From Inonotus obliquus (lineage: Eukaryota; Basidiomycota; Agaricomycetes; Hymenochaetales; Hymenochaetaceae), in contig JAJHTX010000003.1 in assembly GCA_032164295.1 (NCBI GenBank), forward strand, positions 186,001-250,000: a stretch of 64,000 nucleotides of DNA, given 5' to 3'. Shown here piece by piece: positions 24,522 through 37,259 of this stretch. The translations under genes were made by a program, and so were the position numbers. Below the pieces are notes generated by a model. The model ran no database searches. It was not told where the DNA came from and saw only the letters and a list, made by a program, of their open reading frames with translations. Numbering within the stretch: position 1 is the stretch's first letter; every line of letters begins with the position of its first letter.

Positions 24522-25176
24522 CTGCAAGGAAACAGCTAGCACGGGGTGGTATAGCAAGAAACAGACTGGGGGAGGCTGGTGGCTGAGAGTGTTGACTGGA
24601 CTGGGAAGGAAACCTGAGCCCTCACACGGGAGGCTAACTCTGAAGGTTCACTTGAGCAGAACTGGGATGGAACTTGAGACGAAGCTGAGATGAGACTAAG
24701 AAGGGGGTGAGGAAACCCGAGCCCTCACGCTAGAGGCTAGCTCCTAAGATTACCTGGAGAGCTACTACGTACAGGAGGAGATATTTATACTACTGTACCG
24801 TAGTTAGCTCATAAATCCAAAAGGAGAAAGTAGAAAGGAAGATCAAAACAAAGAAAAGTCTGAATAAAAATGTAACAAGGAAAGTGAACATTGCAGCGCC
24901 ATCAGGGGGACAACAAGAAAGGGTTAGGGAGGACAAGATACCAATGAAAACATAGCATATAGTACCCCTGGATGAAAAGTCCTCAGGACAAGAGATATGC
25001 GCCCCTGCTGATTGATACCGACACGTTCCTGGTGGTACCGGACCTGAAAACCTTAATGGATACTGACCCTGAGCTTTTCCAAAGAACTGGCATGCATAGT
25101 CCAACCATCAGGAATGAATACCAGAGAGGGAGACGTCCGATCCATGTCATGAGAGCATGTCGAATTGTCAATTTGT

Positions 25177-25262
25177 CTCGGTACCGGGTTTCTCGGCACT
25201 CGGTACTCTCGGTATTCTCGGTACCGGGTTTCTTGGCGCTCGGTACCGGTACTCTCGGCGTT
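25177..25262 (+). repeat. two tandem units of about 40 bp inside the insertion
   Basis: Units begin at 25177 and 25217 with ctcggtaccgggtttct and continue with related c-ggt-a-c-rich sequence. They share the GGTAC core of the other repeats in the element. Confidence 0.65.
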
Positions 25263-26639
25263 CGGTACTTTGAGAAATGGGACCAACGGTTTCTCTAGGT
25301 GTGCTGGTGGATACTGTAAGGTGTAGATGGGACCGTACCGTAGCATGGGGTAAGCGTAGAATGGGATACCGGGGTTGATACCGAGCTCAGCCGCATGTAG
25401 TTCTCTTCAGCGGTTCAAGAAATTTCAGGTTAACATATTTCTAGAAGCGTATCAGTAAAATTGTTCGTTCAATCCCGAATGACGAAGTACCTTTAGAAAC
25501 TCCTTGTTGAACAAGTTCCCGAGAATAAACACGTCAACATGGAAAGGATTGTACGGCTCAGTCCTTGATAGTTCTGGAACTTCTCTATCCTGACCATCCA
25601 CGCCAACGACTTGCCTCGGTTCTCCAGGAGCGAACATTGAGGAGATTCCAAAGTCGATGTAGTAGTATCGCACCCCACCCACGTCATGACGACGCTTTGG
25701 GTGTGCAAGTCGGACTCCGGATGCATCGGCTATTCTTTGTACAGGGTGAAAGCCCTTAGGATATAAGGGATCCGCGTTTATCATGATGTTCAAGATGGAA
25801 CAGTCCCTGTGTGTGGCATAAGAAAACAAACACAAACCAGAGATGCTATTCACCTGTGTGCCACGCCGAGTTTGTGCATGCATACAAGACCCTGTCTATT
25901 ATCGGGAGCCAAACTAGCGTGCTACGAATCATGACGCACCTCTAGTAGTTGCTTAATGAGATCTACAACCTCGTCGACGAAGTAAAACTCGGGATAGTAG
26001 ACCTGTCGCAGCAGAGGAAGAACCATATACGTGTAATCAGGGTCATCATCATCGGAGAACTCGCCTAGCAGCGCAGCTGTATGGTTATTGGGATCATCCA
26101 GCCTTTGGTGCTCGGATAAAACCGGTGTATGGTGAGTTCTGAGCTGGTCGACAAAACCCGCTTCAGGAAAACTTGCCGTCCATCTGAGATCCTCACGGCA
26201 TCCATGGTAATGGAGCTCTACCCAGATATCATTAGCACGAATGGCGGTACGCTAAATGATAGATACATTATGAGAGGCATAATCTTCGTGTCGATACACC
26301 GACTGCTTTGATCCAAGCCAGGATGGCTTCCAGCCAGGCTTGTAGCGTTGTCGCAAGCGATACCCATGAGACTCCAGCATATCATATCTGTTTCTCCATA
26401 AAATTTCTCGTTCGAGTAATGGATTCTCATTTTCACAGGGATCATTCGCAGAGGTCGTCATCTGAATCGTGAATAACGAACTGTCGGGGAAAGAAGATGT
26501 GTTTGTAGATGCGAGTAGATGCGAGCTGAAACAATCGGATGTGCCGAATGTGGCGCCATGATATGGATATCAGAGACTGTGGGCACGAGGTCCGCGAGGC
26601 TGACGCCGTGGCCTTGTTGTTCCGCATGGCCAATAGCGC

Positions 26640-26931
26640 CACGTATTATCCATCATTGTTGGAACTCTCGACCTGAAAGGTGAAGATCGTGAAGATCAAC
26701 TTGCGATTGAAGTCAAGGACAAGCACTTTTGTTTCCTTGCATAGATACCGGCGTGAATAGTCAGCCAAGGAGGGGCAGAAGGACCAGGATAAAAAATGAT
26801 TCCGTCTTTTCGTAGACGGAACCAAGAGTGCGATACCCGTGAGACCCCACCATAAAATATCTTTCTCTCCAGATAATTTCCCTTTCGAGAAGCTTGCATT
26901 CAGGCTCACGTAAATTGTCTCCCGCGGTCAT
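26640..26931 (-). pseudogene. kinase-like 5' remnant (array copy C)
   Basis: From the ATG at 26931 one frame reads ECKLLEREIIWRERYFMVGS then HGYRTLGS, matching the N-terminal exon of copies A and B. The frame then breaks, and neither the ATP-binding nor the HRD exon follows before copy B starts. It is a truncated 5' fragment. Confidence 0.65.
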
Positions 26932-28189
26932 CATATAATCATACTATTTGTGAGTCGAAGCAGCGAAGCGAGGCCTGAAGAGGCAAGGTAAAGTATCTGT
27001 AAGTCGCACGAGTGGATAGTTAGTGCACGGTCTGGTACGTCGGAGGTTGGAAGGACGCTGCTGTTTGCGATTGATGGCAGACGTACTGTGATGCTATATA
27101 GTCAGTTAGCGCCACCTATCAACTAGCCTTGGATGTTTCGAGATGGGTCGTAAATTTCAGTTCTAAGTCGAAGCTTAGCTCCATAGCTCTTGTCCTCTTG
27201 TACATTCACTGATGTGAATGGCCAAACAAGAAGAACTCGAGTAAAAGCATTCCAGTTATTGTCCACTTACGGAGACAATAGGCAAAAACCATTCCGAGGA
27301 TCAGCTTTCTCGTAGGCTTGTATTGCCAGCTGTAGGTTTTCATGTTCGGATAGGGCAGGTATCGCGAGCGATGGTAAATTTTGACATGACAATGTGTTGA
27401 GGGTGAGAGCGGGAGGTTTGAACGGAACTTTCCGAACAAACGGTAGACCCTAGGAGGGTTTCTAAATAGATGAGGAAAGTACAGCTAAGCAGCTACCATA
27501 TATGGGAAAGTTCTCTGGACTTTCTCCACGTCGCACCTCAGCTCTACCTTCATCCCATTTGCCTCCTCCGCATCATGTAATGCACAATTCCAAGTCCCCA
27601 TTTGTTCATAGTCCTGATAAAGTACGTTTTCTCTCAGAAGCCTTCCTCATCTTTACGTAGATTATTACGAATGGCTCACCGTGCATCACATAGTTCTCGT
27701 TGAACAAAGCTTCTCTGGATCACGATAGTTCATGATGTTTCGGATATCGTGCTCCCGGTATAGAAAAAAGCAGATCTCGAGCTGTTACACTGTAGCGTTC
27801 CTCGATGTCCGCTCATGAAGCGAAACGTTCCACCCGGCTCAAATCAAATGCTTTCAAATGATAGACGCGCATTGGATGAAACGCGGATTCATACGGTAAG
27901 GTACTACATAATTCCTCGTTGTGGTCATATTATCTAAAAGCGATAGTATCGGCATTGGCGTATACAGTGTCTGTCCGATTTACGCGCGTCAACTTTCTAT
28001 TCATCACCACGAGGAGGTGCAGCCAAGTGATGTTCTCACAGAGTTCGTGTACAATATAAATACACAGTCGTCCGCCGTCAGAAATTTTGTGCAAGAGGGT
28101 CTTCGACGGTCCTACTGGCCCTCTTCGACAATCAGCCGCAAGCGCATCGACCATCTGTGGAATCACTTCAGACTACCCTATAATCAGAC
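26932..28189. other. intergenic, 1.26 kb
   Basis: No conserved coding block was seen. A sequence tataaata at about 28056 lies 130 bases before the metacaspase ATG and could be a TATA box. Short ORFs at 27206-27439 and 27921-28307 start at non-ATG codons or lack motifs. Confidence 0.35.
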
Positions 28190-30088
28190 ATGGATTCCGT
28201 CACAGAAACAGACGAATATAGGCCGAGGAAAAAGGCGCTCCTGGCTGCAGTCAGCTATGCAGAGCTTCACGAGAAGCACCCGTCGCATAGCCCTCAATTA
28301 CGCTTGAATGGAGCCCTCAAAGACCCTCCTATGCTCCAGAGATTGCTCATCGGTGCGTTCCATATAATTCCTAGCCTTCTCATGCGCGATAGCTCATGTG
28401 TACTACTTCAGATTTATTCGGATATAAGGAATCGGATATTACTATACTAATGAATCCGACGAGGAAGCAAATGGTTAATAGTCTGCCAATATCTTTGTCA
28501 GCTTATTCTAACTCGACACGATAGATTGAGGCAATGGAGGACCTTGTGAGAGATGCACAGGCGGGAGACACTTTTTTCTTCGGTTGCAAGTATTCTTACG
28601 CTATGAAACACGAGTGTCATCCTCTAAAGTATCCATGAAGTTTCCGGACATGGATCACAGATAATAAACTTGGATGGAACAGAGATGGATGGGCTCGATG
28701 AAGGTAAGTGTGTGCACACTTAGCGAGTACTACGGAGTGTTTTCTTCTTAGCTAACGGGTGTCGAATGTAGTGATCTGGCCCAATGATGTTGAGTACGAT
28801 CCTGAGAAGCCAGAACTCGAGAGAGTAACCGGGTTCATTATGGACGATGTCTGTCGTTTCATCCATGATGCCCGTAATTGTGCCTAATTCATTCAATCGA
28901 AAGACTTTGAAAGAGATCCTGGTTGATAGGCTTCCACCCAAGACCCGCATCACCGTACGTGCCATTTCCTTTACTCTTTGCGTTGTACAATTGAGTCATT
29001 ATAATACATCGTTGGTCACTCCTATCCAGGCTGTACTGGACTGTTGTCATTCGGGAACTGGTTTGGGTGAGTCTGAGTGCTTTATCACGTTTCAGTCAAT
29101 TGCTTTCGTAACGGCGCTTTTAGACCTGGAGCACAATTATTACGAGAATGCCTTCGATAATAGATGGGCATCTCCTCCCACTTCACCACAGGCAGAAAAA
29201 GCTAATGGCATAGAAGTGATTGGAACACGAGCGGATCCGGAGCGGGCAATGTCATTGGATAGTGTGGCTATGCTTTCGCGTTCTTCCACCATGTCCTCAG
29301 AAACCGGAACTAATATGAAGGGCATTTCTCGGGGCATGCGTAAGTGCTGAATCCTAAGATGCAAGAGAGTTGTCATGAAGGCATTTTTCTGGCTTTCTTG
29401 ATGCTTTGATCAAACAGGAATGCCATATAGTACACGGGGTATTGTCCCTTATCTGCCGAGTAATGGGGAGAGTATAGTTGTGCAAGAAGATCCGCGTGTC
29501 GATCCGCGGCGGAGTAAACCAAACGCTCAGCCTAAAGAGTGTCCAATCGCGGTAGAGTTACATTTTGCATTGTTACCTACACCGCTGACTGCTTGACAGT
29601 TATCCTGGTCAGCATGTATGGATGATCAGTTCGGCCTTGATACCAATCGGGGTGGACTACTTACATGTGTATGTACTGCAGTTCATTACCATCGTCGAAT
29701 AATTCAAGTGCTCATGCGAATTGTATAGGCACTCGATAGGATATTACGTCCGTTACTCTTCCTTAATTCCTGTGCTAGTGCTTTCCGATGACTGTGAATC
29801 GACAGGGGAAAAAAAGACGATGACAAATAAAGAAATGCTCTATGCATTGACGTTAGTGTTTCTCGTTATTTATCACGATGATCCTCATATTCTTTTAATG
29901 CACATAGGGAAGACTTGTTTAATCTGGGAAAGAGGGCAAAACATTTCTTCAGAAAAGCTGGCGGAAATGATGGTTTTGATTTCCCTCAGCCCAAGCCTTG
30001 TGTGAGTCTCCATCTGTATTTACTACTCCATGTGATTCACCAAGGGGATCGCCTCTTTGCTATTCACTGCGCCGAATTACGATCTTAG
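28190..30088 (+). CDS. divergent type I metacaspase
   Basis: A caspase-fold cysteine peptidase of clan CD. From the ATG at 28190 the first exon has RKKALLAAVSY, the first strand. Later exons give DLFGYKESDITILMNPTRKQ, EDLVRDAQAGDTFFF, the catalytic His in VSGHGSQ (His at 28649-28651), DGLDE, then AVLDCCHSGTG with the catalytic Cys at 29045-29047. After an intron comes LSWSACMDDQFGLDT, the SACxDDQ block of metacaspases. Between Cys and SACMDDQ there is a long Ser-rich, low-complexity insert (EVIGTRADPERAMSLDSVAM and on). The N-terminus lacks a Gln/Pro-rich prodomain. The C-terminal exons (GKRAKHFFRKAGG, then FDFPQPKP) and the stop at 30088 are tentative. Introns number at least seven. Both catalytic residues are present, so activity is plausible. 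Confidence 0.8.
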
Positions 30089-30514
30089 ATCGGAAGCTTC
30101 CACCCACTGGTGAGTCTTATTACTTGCGGTCTTTACTATGCACAACGCTTATCGAAATACAGGAGACATTCGGTGACGAGTGTTTCACTTTCTGAAGGAT
30201 ACGGTCGCTGTGATCGCTGCGCTGCCGATCTATGGTCGTACCCAAATCCTCAGTTCGGTATTGGGAACCCCTTTGTACCATACATGACTTAAGTTGTGAC
30301 TAGAAGATGTCGTATAGATTCATTCTTTCCGCTACCTCTGTATAACTCATGCTTAGTGAAACGCTCCAGTAATTCCAGATAAGAACCTCTAAAAACCACG
30401 CCTAGATTTGTAATAAATCAATATAAAGTTTCTCAGCCTGCAAGCTCCATCTATCTTGGGTAGCGTCGATCCTCTGCTGGTCAACAGGAAAGGAAAAGGA
30501 TTTTCCAAATTGGT
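30089..30514. other. intergenic
   Basis: Gap between two plus-strand genes. It may hold further 3' exon sequence of the metacaspase, as frames run to 30195 and 30292 without clear motifs. Confidence 0.35.
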
Positions 30515-32144
30515 ATGACGTCACGTTCGCGTCGCCCTTCATGCACTTCGTCGACCGCAGATGTCGCTGAGTTTTCTTCCCTCATGTGCCAAGTCCTGCG
30601 GCGTACTGGCCTCGGTAAACCCGTTCGCTACGCCTTGGCCCTTGCTTGTCTTCTCTCTCTTGTACGACAAACTTTTTCTTCTTTTAATGCCGGACCTTTA
30701 GCTGACAATATTTCAGGCAGCTCTACTCCTTATCGCACCGCCAATTAGCCATAGATACTGGCTCAGACCAGCCGAATTGAATGTAACGCAGGAGAACAGA
30801 CTTGGACTATCACCAGAATCCAATGGGCGGAAGCAAGATGGAATATCACCATCTATCGACCCAATCACGCATCGCGCCAATGCGACGTTGCTTATGCTTG
30901 CACGCAACAGTGACATCGACGGCGTCGAGTCAGCCATGCGATCGTTAGAGGAGCGCTTCAATCGGCGGCACAACTATCCATGGGTCTTCTTAAATGAAGT
31001 ACCATTCACCGATGAGTTCAAGGCTCGTGTTCACCGGATGACGAGCTCGGACGTGAAGTTCGGTCTGATCCCACCTGAGCATTGGTATCAACCGGGATGG
31101 ATTGACGAAGAGCGTGCCAAAAAAGCAAGAATAGCACTCGAAAATTACGAAGATGTTTGGCCCATCCCGTATGCAGGAAGCGTACCTTATCGTAATATGT
31201 GTCGCTTCAACTCTGGGGTAAGCGCAACGACATATCTCATCGATTAAGTGTTCAAAGCTACAGGTTGCCTACAGTTCTTCTTCCGTCACGAGCTATTAGA
31301 TCAATACAGATGGTATTGGCGAGTCGAACCGAACGTCACTTTTTCCTGCAATGTCTACTTTGATCCATTCCTATATATGATCGAAAACAAGAAGCGGTAT
31401 TCCTTCACGATTGCGTTGAAAGAAGTAGCTCCAACAATTCCATCGCTCTGGGACACAGTCAAAGGTATGCTCAGGATGGTCCCTTTGATGTCAAGGGGTA
31501 CTAATGAATTCACAATAGAGTTTCGCAGGATATATCCGGAAGTTGTCGCGAAAGATAATGCGCTGTCATTTATCAGTAATGATAAAGGAAAGTCATACAA
31601 TCTCTGCCACTGTAAGTTGTTGGTAACCCTTGATGTACTTCATGGACCACGTTCCTCATGAACGCATACGATATTTCTAGTTTGGTCGAATTTTGAGATT
31701 GCCGATCTCGACTTCTTCCGTTCACCTTTCTACTTGACGTACTTCGACTTTCTTGATTCTACGGGCAACTTCTACTACGAGCGTTGGGGCGACGCACCGG
31801 TGCATAGTATAGCCGCCGCGCTCTTCCTACCAAAGTCGCAGATCCATTTCTTCAATGAGATCGGATACGAACACCCGCCATTTCAACATTGTCCAAAAGG
31901 CGAGCCACACCATCTTGGACAATGTGAATGCAAGTTCACGAACAATCATGGTGAGTTTACTTGTTTTCACAACCCTGAGGCATCTCAGTAACTGATCATG
32001 CTTGTAATTCTCCCCGTGTAGATTATGCAGGGTGAGCATTTAACCAGTCTATTCGTTTTCTTATTAGCCAGCTGATGTCAAGTTTCCAGTGGATCATGTC
32101 TCCGCAAGTTTGAAAGGCTCTTTCCAAAGGGTCAAGTCGGCTAA
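30515..32144 (+). CDS. alpha-1,2-mannosyltransferase, GT15 (KRE2/MNT1 family)
   Basis: A Golgi type II membrane enzyme that extends O- and N-linked mannan using GDP-mannose. The ATG at 30515 is followed by a cytoplasmic stretch and a hydrophobic anchor near [14 protein letters not shown]. The catalytic domain contains [66 protein letters not shown] and [19 protein letters not shown], all family hallmarks in order. It ends [16 protein letters not shown] after a short last exon. About six introns are read, all short. Length and motifs look normal and the gene appears intact. It has no functional link to its neighbours that I can see. Confidence 0.92.
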
Positions 32145-32832
32145 TGAAGGACTTACAATGTTACGGACTGCTCTGATCCTCATACCCGCGCTTGGACGAT
32201 ATCTGATACACACCATTATACCATTGTATTATCGATCAGTGAAACTACTAATTTTTCTTATCTGATTAGGTTGTTCTGCATCCCAGCCTCGTTCCTTAGT
32301 GTGAGGAAGGAATGGACAATCGGCCCATGGGGCACTTGGCAACATCTTTCATGACTTTCTTCTTCACTCTCATTGTGTACATTGTTCCACCACCCCATCT
32401 CTGTGTCACAGTTACAATTCAGGAAAACAATCAGGTATAATGGGTATTAAAATCATCGTATATCAGCCATCGCAATCTCTGACCGAATGGAACTAGGCTG
32501 TTTATATTCGTCGCACGCCGGCCAGACGTATCTGGTAAGAATTGCGTAAATTGACCGGTTAGCGCATAATGTCAGGCATTCCAACACAGGAAACCCAGTA
32601 CGGGCAATTTCAAGCTCAAATAAGGATCCGTTTATCGAAGGCGAGTCAACGAGTGACGAATCGTCGCTATGGATGAACACGGAATTGAGGGGTTGCGATC
32701 AGAGAGTCAACGGGATCGACAACATCCAGTTGGTAGGAAGGCGAAGCCAATAGGATAATCTGCAGCATAAATATCGTACAATACTTCCAGAATCATATAA
32801 TAAGAGGAGAGGTGTTACTATACTGAAGTTTT
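32145..32832. other. intergenic between convergent genes
   Basis: This stretch lies between the 3' ends of the mannosyltransferase and the permease. No coding or repeat feature was seen. Confidence 0.4.
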
Positions 32833-34963
32833 CTAGAAAAGAATGTCCCAAATACGCCAGGCCCAACCCCACCTACCCTTCCTTCTTGCAGCACGGCGGT
32901 AGTTATCTGCCTCGTCATGCTCATTATCTTCATGCTCCTCCCCGTATAAATCGACTGTTTTGACGTCTACCAGTGCCATGAGGGAGCGTTTGCTGTCATG
33001 CTGAGAGACCTCTAGAACAGGAGAAGGCAGCGATCCCTTCTCTCCATCGGCGGAAGGACTTTCAGGTCGTCTCTCTTCGTCGTGGGCGCGGCGCTCTGCC
33101 AAGGCGCGTCGATGCCTTACGATGAACCAGGCCAATGTCATGACTATCATGACACCAATCTCTACGTACAGCGAGACGAAATCGACAGGAGAGAAGGTAG
33201 GATAAAATGACGTCCAGCCTTGGACTGAATAGTATTTGTTGAGCGTGTAGATAACGTGGAAGGGAGATAAAAGCTCACAGAGGATGATGATTGATACGGT
33301 GATTGTGACGAACGGTCCGCCCCACGGCCATGTCCACCTTGCTCGGTACTTCAGCTCCGACAATGGTCTGCCTTGTGCGACCCATGCCTTACGAAAGCGC
33401 CAGCTCGCGAGTCCAATGGAAAGCCATGCAATCTAGGCAACCATGTTGGGTTCAATACGAGGTGTTGAGAAGGACATGAGTCCAAACGAACCTGATTGGA
33501 CACCCCAACTATATTCTGCAGCCAGCCCCAAAGCTCACCAGAACCGACATAAGAGCTGGCAAAACATAGTCCACTGATACTTCCCGTCCCAAGAAGGGCG
33601 AAAACGGGGACTCCTCTTGATGTCGTGCGGGCAAAGATTCGAGGAGCAATCCTCGGCGAAGAAGAGGCGTACGAGTGGAGGAGACCTTTAGCATATTCAA
33701 TTATCTCTGTCATAAGTATATAATCAAAGCTGGAGAAGAACACACGTGTTCCAGCATAAAGCGCATGGTTGCCGGCTGACAGAACGGAAGTGAGAACGAC
33801 TGTATTCATGAAAGAAGCTGCGACATCTATGATCCATGTCCCGGCCGCTCCGTTAGAGTCTGGTATTGGTTACGCAGAAAGAGAGGATACTCACTGGATC
33901 CAGCTTCGTAGAACACAATTGTAAACGGTGAAGTTGTCGCAGAGCGTGTTGAAAGATCCAGATATGTGTATGGAACTGCAGACAACTCATTTGTCAGATA
34001 AGTACGAGAGTTCGCAAGATATGAAACGCACCGTTCAAGCCTATCAGGAGAATCGATAAAATGTAGAAAATAATGATCCGCCAGAACACAGTCTTAACAA
34101 CGCGAGGCATGTTCCTTGTTGGGTTCTCTGTCTCTCCTGCAGTAATCGCAAGACTCTCAGTTGCACCGTAAGCGTAACTGGCGCTAACAAAGGCACGCGC
34201 AAAACCTTCGGCACCGCTCACAAAAGGTGCATCGCCAATACGCCAGTTCTCTCCACCAATGTATCTGCCTTCGCGATTTACACCGACGTTGACAAGTATA
34301 CCCGTGATAATGAAGGCAATGATCGTAAATACTTTCAACAACGAAAGTACGTATTCTACAGATCGAAATGGTCACGGGTTATGTTGAACACGTACAGTAA
34401 GGGATCATACTCACCTAGCTCGCCATAGGTGCGAACGCTAACCGCATTGATTGATAACAGGAAGACGAGAAAAACGAGGGAAATTACCCAAGGGTGCCAG
34501 TCTGTCCAATATCCGAGAACGAGCTGCAATGCCGTAAGACCGGACGCGACTGATACAGCATCGTTGAACCAATAGTTCCAACTAAGTGCAAACGCATAGG
34601 AAGGCGAAAAGAAGCGACATGAGTAGACGGTGAAGGAACCGGCTACTGGATATTGAGTGGCAAGTTCTCCGAGAAGAAGCAGGGTGACATAGACGATAAA
34701 GCCAATGATTGCATAGCAGATGAGGACGCTGAATCATCATTCTTCAATCGGGAATCTTTCGAGAAGAATAACATTAATACTCACCTTGCCGGACCGCCTG
34801 TAGCGAGCGCACGACCGGTTCCCAAGAATAAACCCGTGCCAATAGTACCAGCGATTGCAATCATCGCAACCTGCCTCGTCGACAGCTTTCGGTATAATTC
34901 CGTGTGCGGAACATCTTGACTATGCTTTGCAGTCGCTTCCAACTTTTCCTGTTCATCGCTCAT
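32833..34963 (-). CDS. amino-acid permease, APC superfamily (YAT family)
   Basis: A plasma-membrane amino-acid/proton symporter of about 12 helices. From the ATG at 34963 the cytoplasmic N-terminus leads to [20 protein letters not shown], the substrate-binding first helix with its GTG break. Later exons give [40 protein letters not shown] followed by [17 protein letters not shown], the E/N-P signature of the family, [20 protein letters not shown], and the final helices. It ends with an acidic, Ser-rich C-tail ([16 protein letters not shown]). At least five short introns. Full-length and apparently intact. Specificity cannot be read from the sequence. Confidence 0.92.
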
Positions 34964-37259
34964 AGTGAGATGGCCTCGGTCGAGCTGGCTGGGAACCCGT
35001 TATGAAAGCGCATGTGGGTCATTTTCTGATTTCTATACGACGTTTTTGCGGAAACAGGGTCGGGCGGGTGAATGGCATTGCGAATTGTGTTGACATTGAG
35101 AACGAAGTTGGCGTCATCCCGGGACTTGCACCTGGCCATGTGGAAACATATAGACGGGATCAAGTTTGTTCTCATCCAAGCCGTCGCCGGTGTCGTTCAA
35201 CCCTAGCTTGGACAACGACAATCACTTGCCATCCCAGCTTTACAGTAGGTCCCTTTGCACCGTCAACATAGTAGAGGCCTCCCCCCGATGTGCTACTCTG
35301 CTGAGCAAAAAAGATGGTTTGAATAAGTGTTTTGGGAAGTAAACAGCCCAGCACTCCATTCATTCACTCTTTGCCACCCACCCACGTGACAATTTCTCCG
35401 TCAGCCAAGAAATCATTCATCTCTTTTCTCTTCTCTATTGCATACATCCTTTTTGGTTATCCCTTCTAATCCCCACTTTCACCATGTGGTCCGACAGAAC
35501 CTGTGATGAGTATAGTGCCTGCCATGACACCCAGCATCGCTCTCGGCCCTAACTTCATGCTGAAGTTGTACGGAACCATACCTTCTTCGTGTAACAGTGA
35601 GCCGGATATCCACATACTCCCGTTCTCTCTTACTTGCGTCATGACTGATACCTTGCACTCATAGATAAGCATCTCTGCTGTCTATGAAGCTAATTCGCTG
35701 ATACAGAATCTGCTTGTGCACAACGAAGCTGCTGTCATAAGACGAAAGCTGCCCCATCAAAGTACAATGTGAGGTGCTCGACCGCATCAGGACTCTCTCT
35801 AACAACCGCGTCTATGCGAGGAGAAACCAGCGCAAGCGTTGGGATGGTCTCATCGTCGAAAGTCTTGTCTGTCCTGTCCGATAAGCTGTGATTTCGTATC
35901 CTCAAGTTCTCCGTCCAGCTATCCAGTTTCTCGGCATATCAGTGGCAGTAAATGCTCATGCCGTATAGTAACAGGGGTAACAGAGTACCTGAGATTATCG
36001 TAAGGGTTTCCTCATTCATAACGTCTGCTACTGTCTGAGTGATTTATTTGTTGCGATTAGCCATCTCGCTCGCAACTTTCTTCGTCCGTCTCGCAATCTA
36101 CGGCATAGTAGATGGCTATGAAAGTCGCGCAGTCCCGCTGGGAACGAATAGCTAAGCGCCATAACCATAGCACTGTCTTTGACATCGCTCGTTCTGGTGG
36201 ATAGGATCGGCGCATCGAGCGTGATCGCCCATAGCAAATAGCCCACGTTTCATTTCCGAACCAACTCTGTCTGTATTGCTACAACCACAGCTGACTTAGG
36301 TGAGGAAGATATATTTACTGCAATTGGACTTTGCTCTGATGAATCCACAGCATGTACAACGGAGTCTTTTTTGCCATACGTCCTACAAATACAGTCGTCT
36401 TATTCGTTTGCAAATATAGTATGGTTCCCTAAGGAAACGAGGGATAGACTCAAAAAGGTTCCGACTTGCAACCACTTGTCGATGTGTCCCGTATCCTTGC
36501 AATAAAAGGAGCGCCGTACCTATGGAATATCAGCTTTATCGACCTTACGGTAAAGTGATAGTTTTCGAGTCTCATTCATTCTACAACACTTTGTACAGCG
36601 CAACTGCGATCCTTGCTCTTGATCATCATCGAATAAATAGATTTCTGTGTCCTTTCTTCCGTACTCGCAATATAAAGGAAACATCACATTCTTTTAATCG
36701 CGCTCCCATCACCGAATGTCCACCACTACAGTTTCTTGGTGGTAATATGTGCGGGAAAGCAAACGGCATCTCATATCAATTGCACTATCATCATTCTTCT
36801 CCAAACACTGTGGGCCATGATTTCTTTTCATGTTGATCTACAAGCTCGGTACTATGGCCTCTATTATCTTAGAGGAAAATGAAAAATGAAAAATGAAAAA
36901 TGAAAATGGGACAGAGCCCCCTCGCATTGTGTTGTTCTCGTGTCCGCTTTGGCCACAACGAGTTTGATCACGACCACAACGAACAGGCAGAGTCTCTTGT
37001 AGCAGACTTTAGAGTGGCCTCTTGTTGCAAGCGGGTTGCTATAGCAATAGGAAGGGAATTCTTCTCTTCGTGAAGAGACAAGATCAAGATACGGGTTAGA
37101 AACTCCTATCTATCTTGCTATCTGTGGCAGCTATTGTAAGACTTGCCACCAAATAAGCGGGAGAAATACAAGACAAAGACACAATGCGCAAGAGCCCGTG
37201 GCATGAAAAAGATAAAGAGAAGTTTCGCATCATGAGCTACATATATTCGAAAGACAATC
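34964..37259. other. intergenic, 2.3 kb
   Basis: This stretch holds the permease promoter and the 3' flank of the pseudokinase gene. Minus-strand frames at 35466-35672 and 36028-36246 are open but show no domain and do not join into a credible gene. A short tandem repeat is listed separately. Confidence 0.4.
36874..36906 (+). repeat. microsatellite, 7-bp unit
   Basis: Four to five units of gaaaaat in tandem, with the outer units imperfect. Confidence 0.85.

Larger units (their letters stand above)
24054..25408. mobile_element. non-coding insertion element with 6-bp target duplication
   Basis: The inserted segment is flanked by agcggt at 24048-24053 and 25409-25414, and removing the segment plus one copy restores the alignment with kinase copy A. 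It carries no convincing ORF, no terminal inverted repeat that I can see, and no TG...CA ends. Its interior is made of GGTAC-rich degenerate repeats. I infer a non-autonomous transposable element. The class is open. Confidence 0.65.
23800..26461 (-). pseudogene. atypical protein-kinase-like gene split by an insertion (array copy B)
   Basis: This is a paralogue of copy A with the same exons: ENPLLEREILWRNRYDMLES from the ATG at 26461, MDAVRISDGRQVFLKR, VLPLLRQVYYPEFYFVDEV, the DCSILNIMINADPLYPKGFH catalytic loop, YYYIDFGISSMFA with DFG, and VEEMTDDSWMNW. Two lesions are seen. After ELTIHRF, near 26115, the frame shifts by one base. The last coding exon is interrupted after KFLEP by a 1.36 kb insertion (24054-25408) and resumes beyond it with VEEMTDD. 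Copy A, which is uninterrupted at that point, shows the empty site. The gene cannot make a full protein. Confidence 0.8.

Noticed and set aside
24054..25408. Reading the insertion as an LTR element or a TIR DNA transposon
   Set aside because: I compared the two ends directly and in reverse complement and found no terminal repeat; no transposase or reverse-transcriptase frame is present.
35466..36246. Possible minus-strand gene upstream of the permease region
   Set aside because: Several frames are open (for example DDETIPTLALVSPRIDAVV) but they need unsupported joins, contain stops, and match no family I know.
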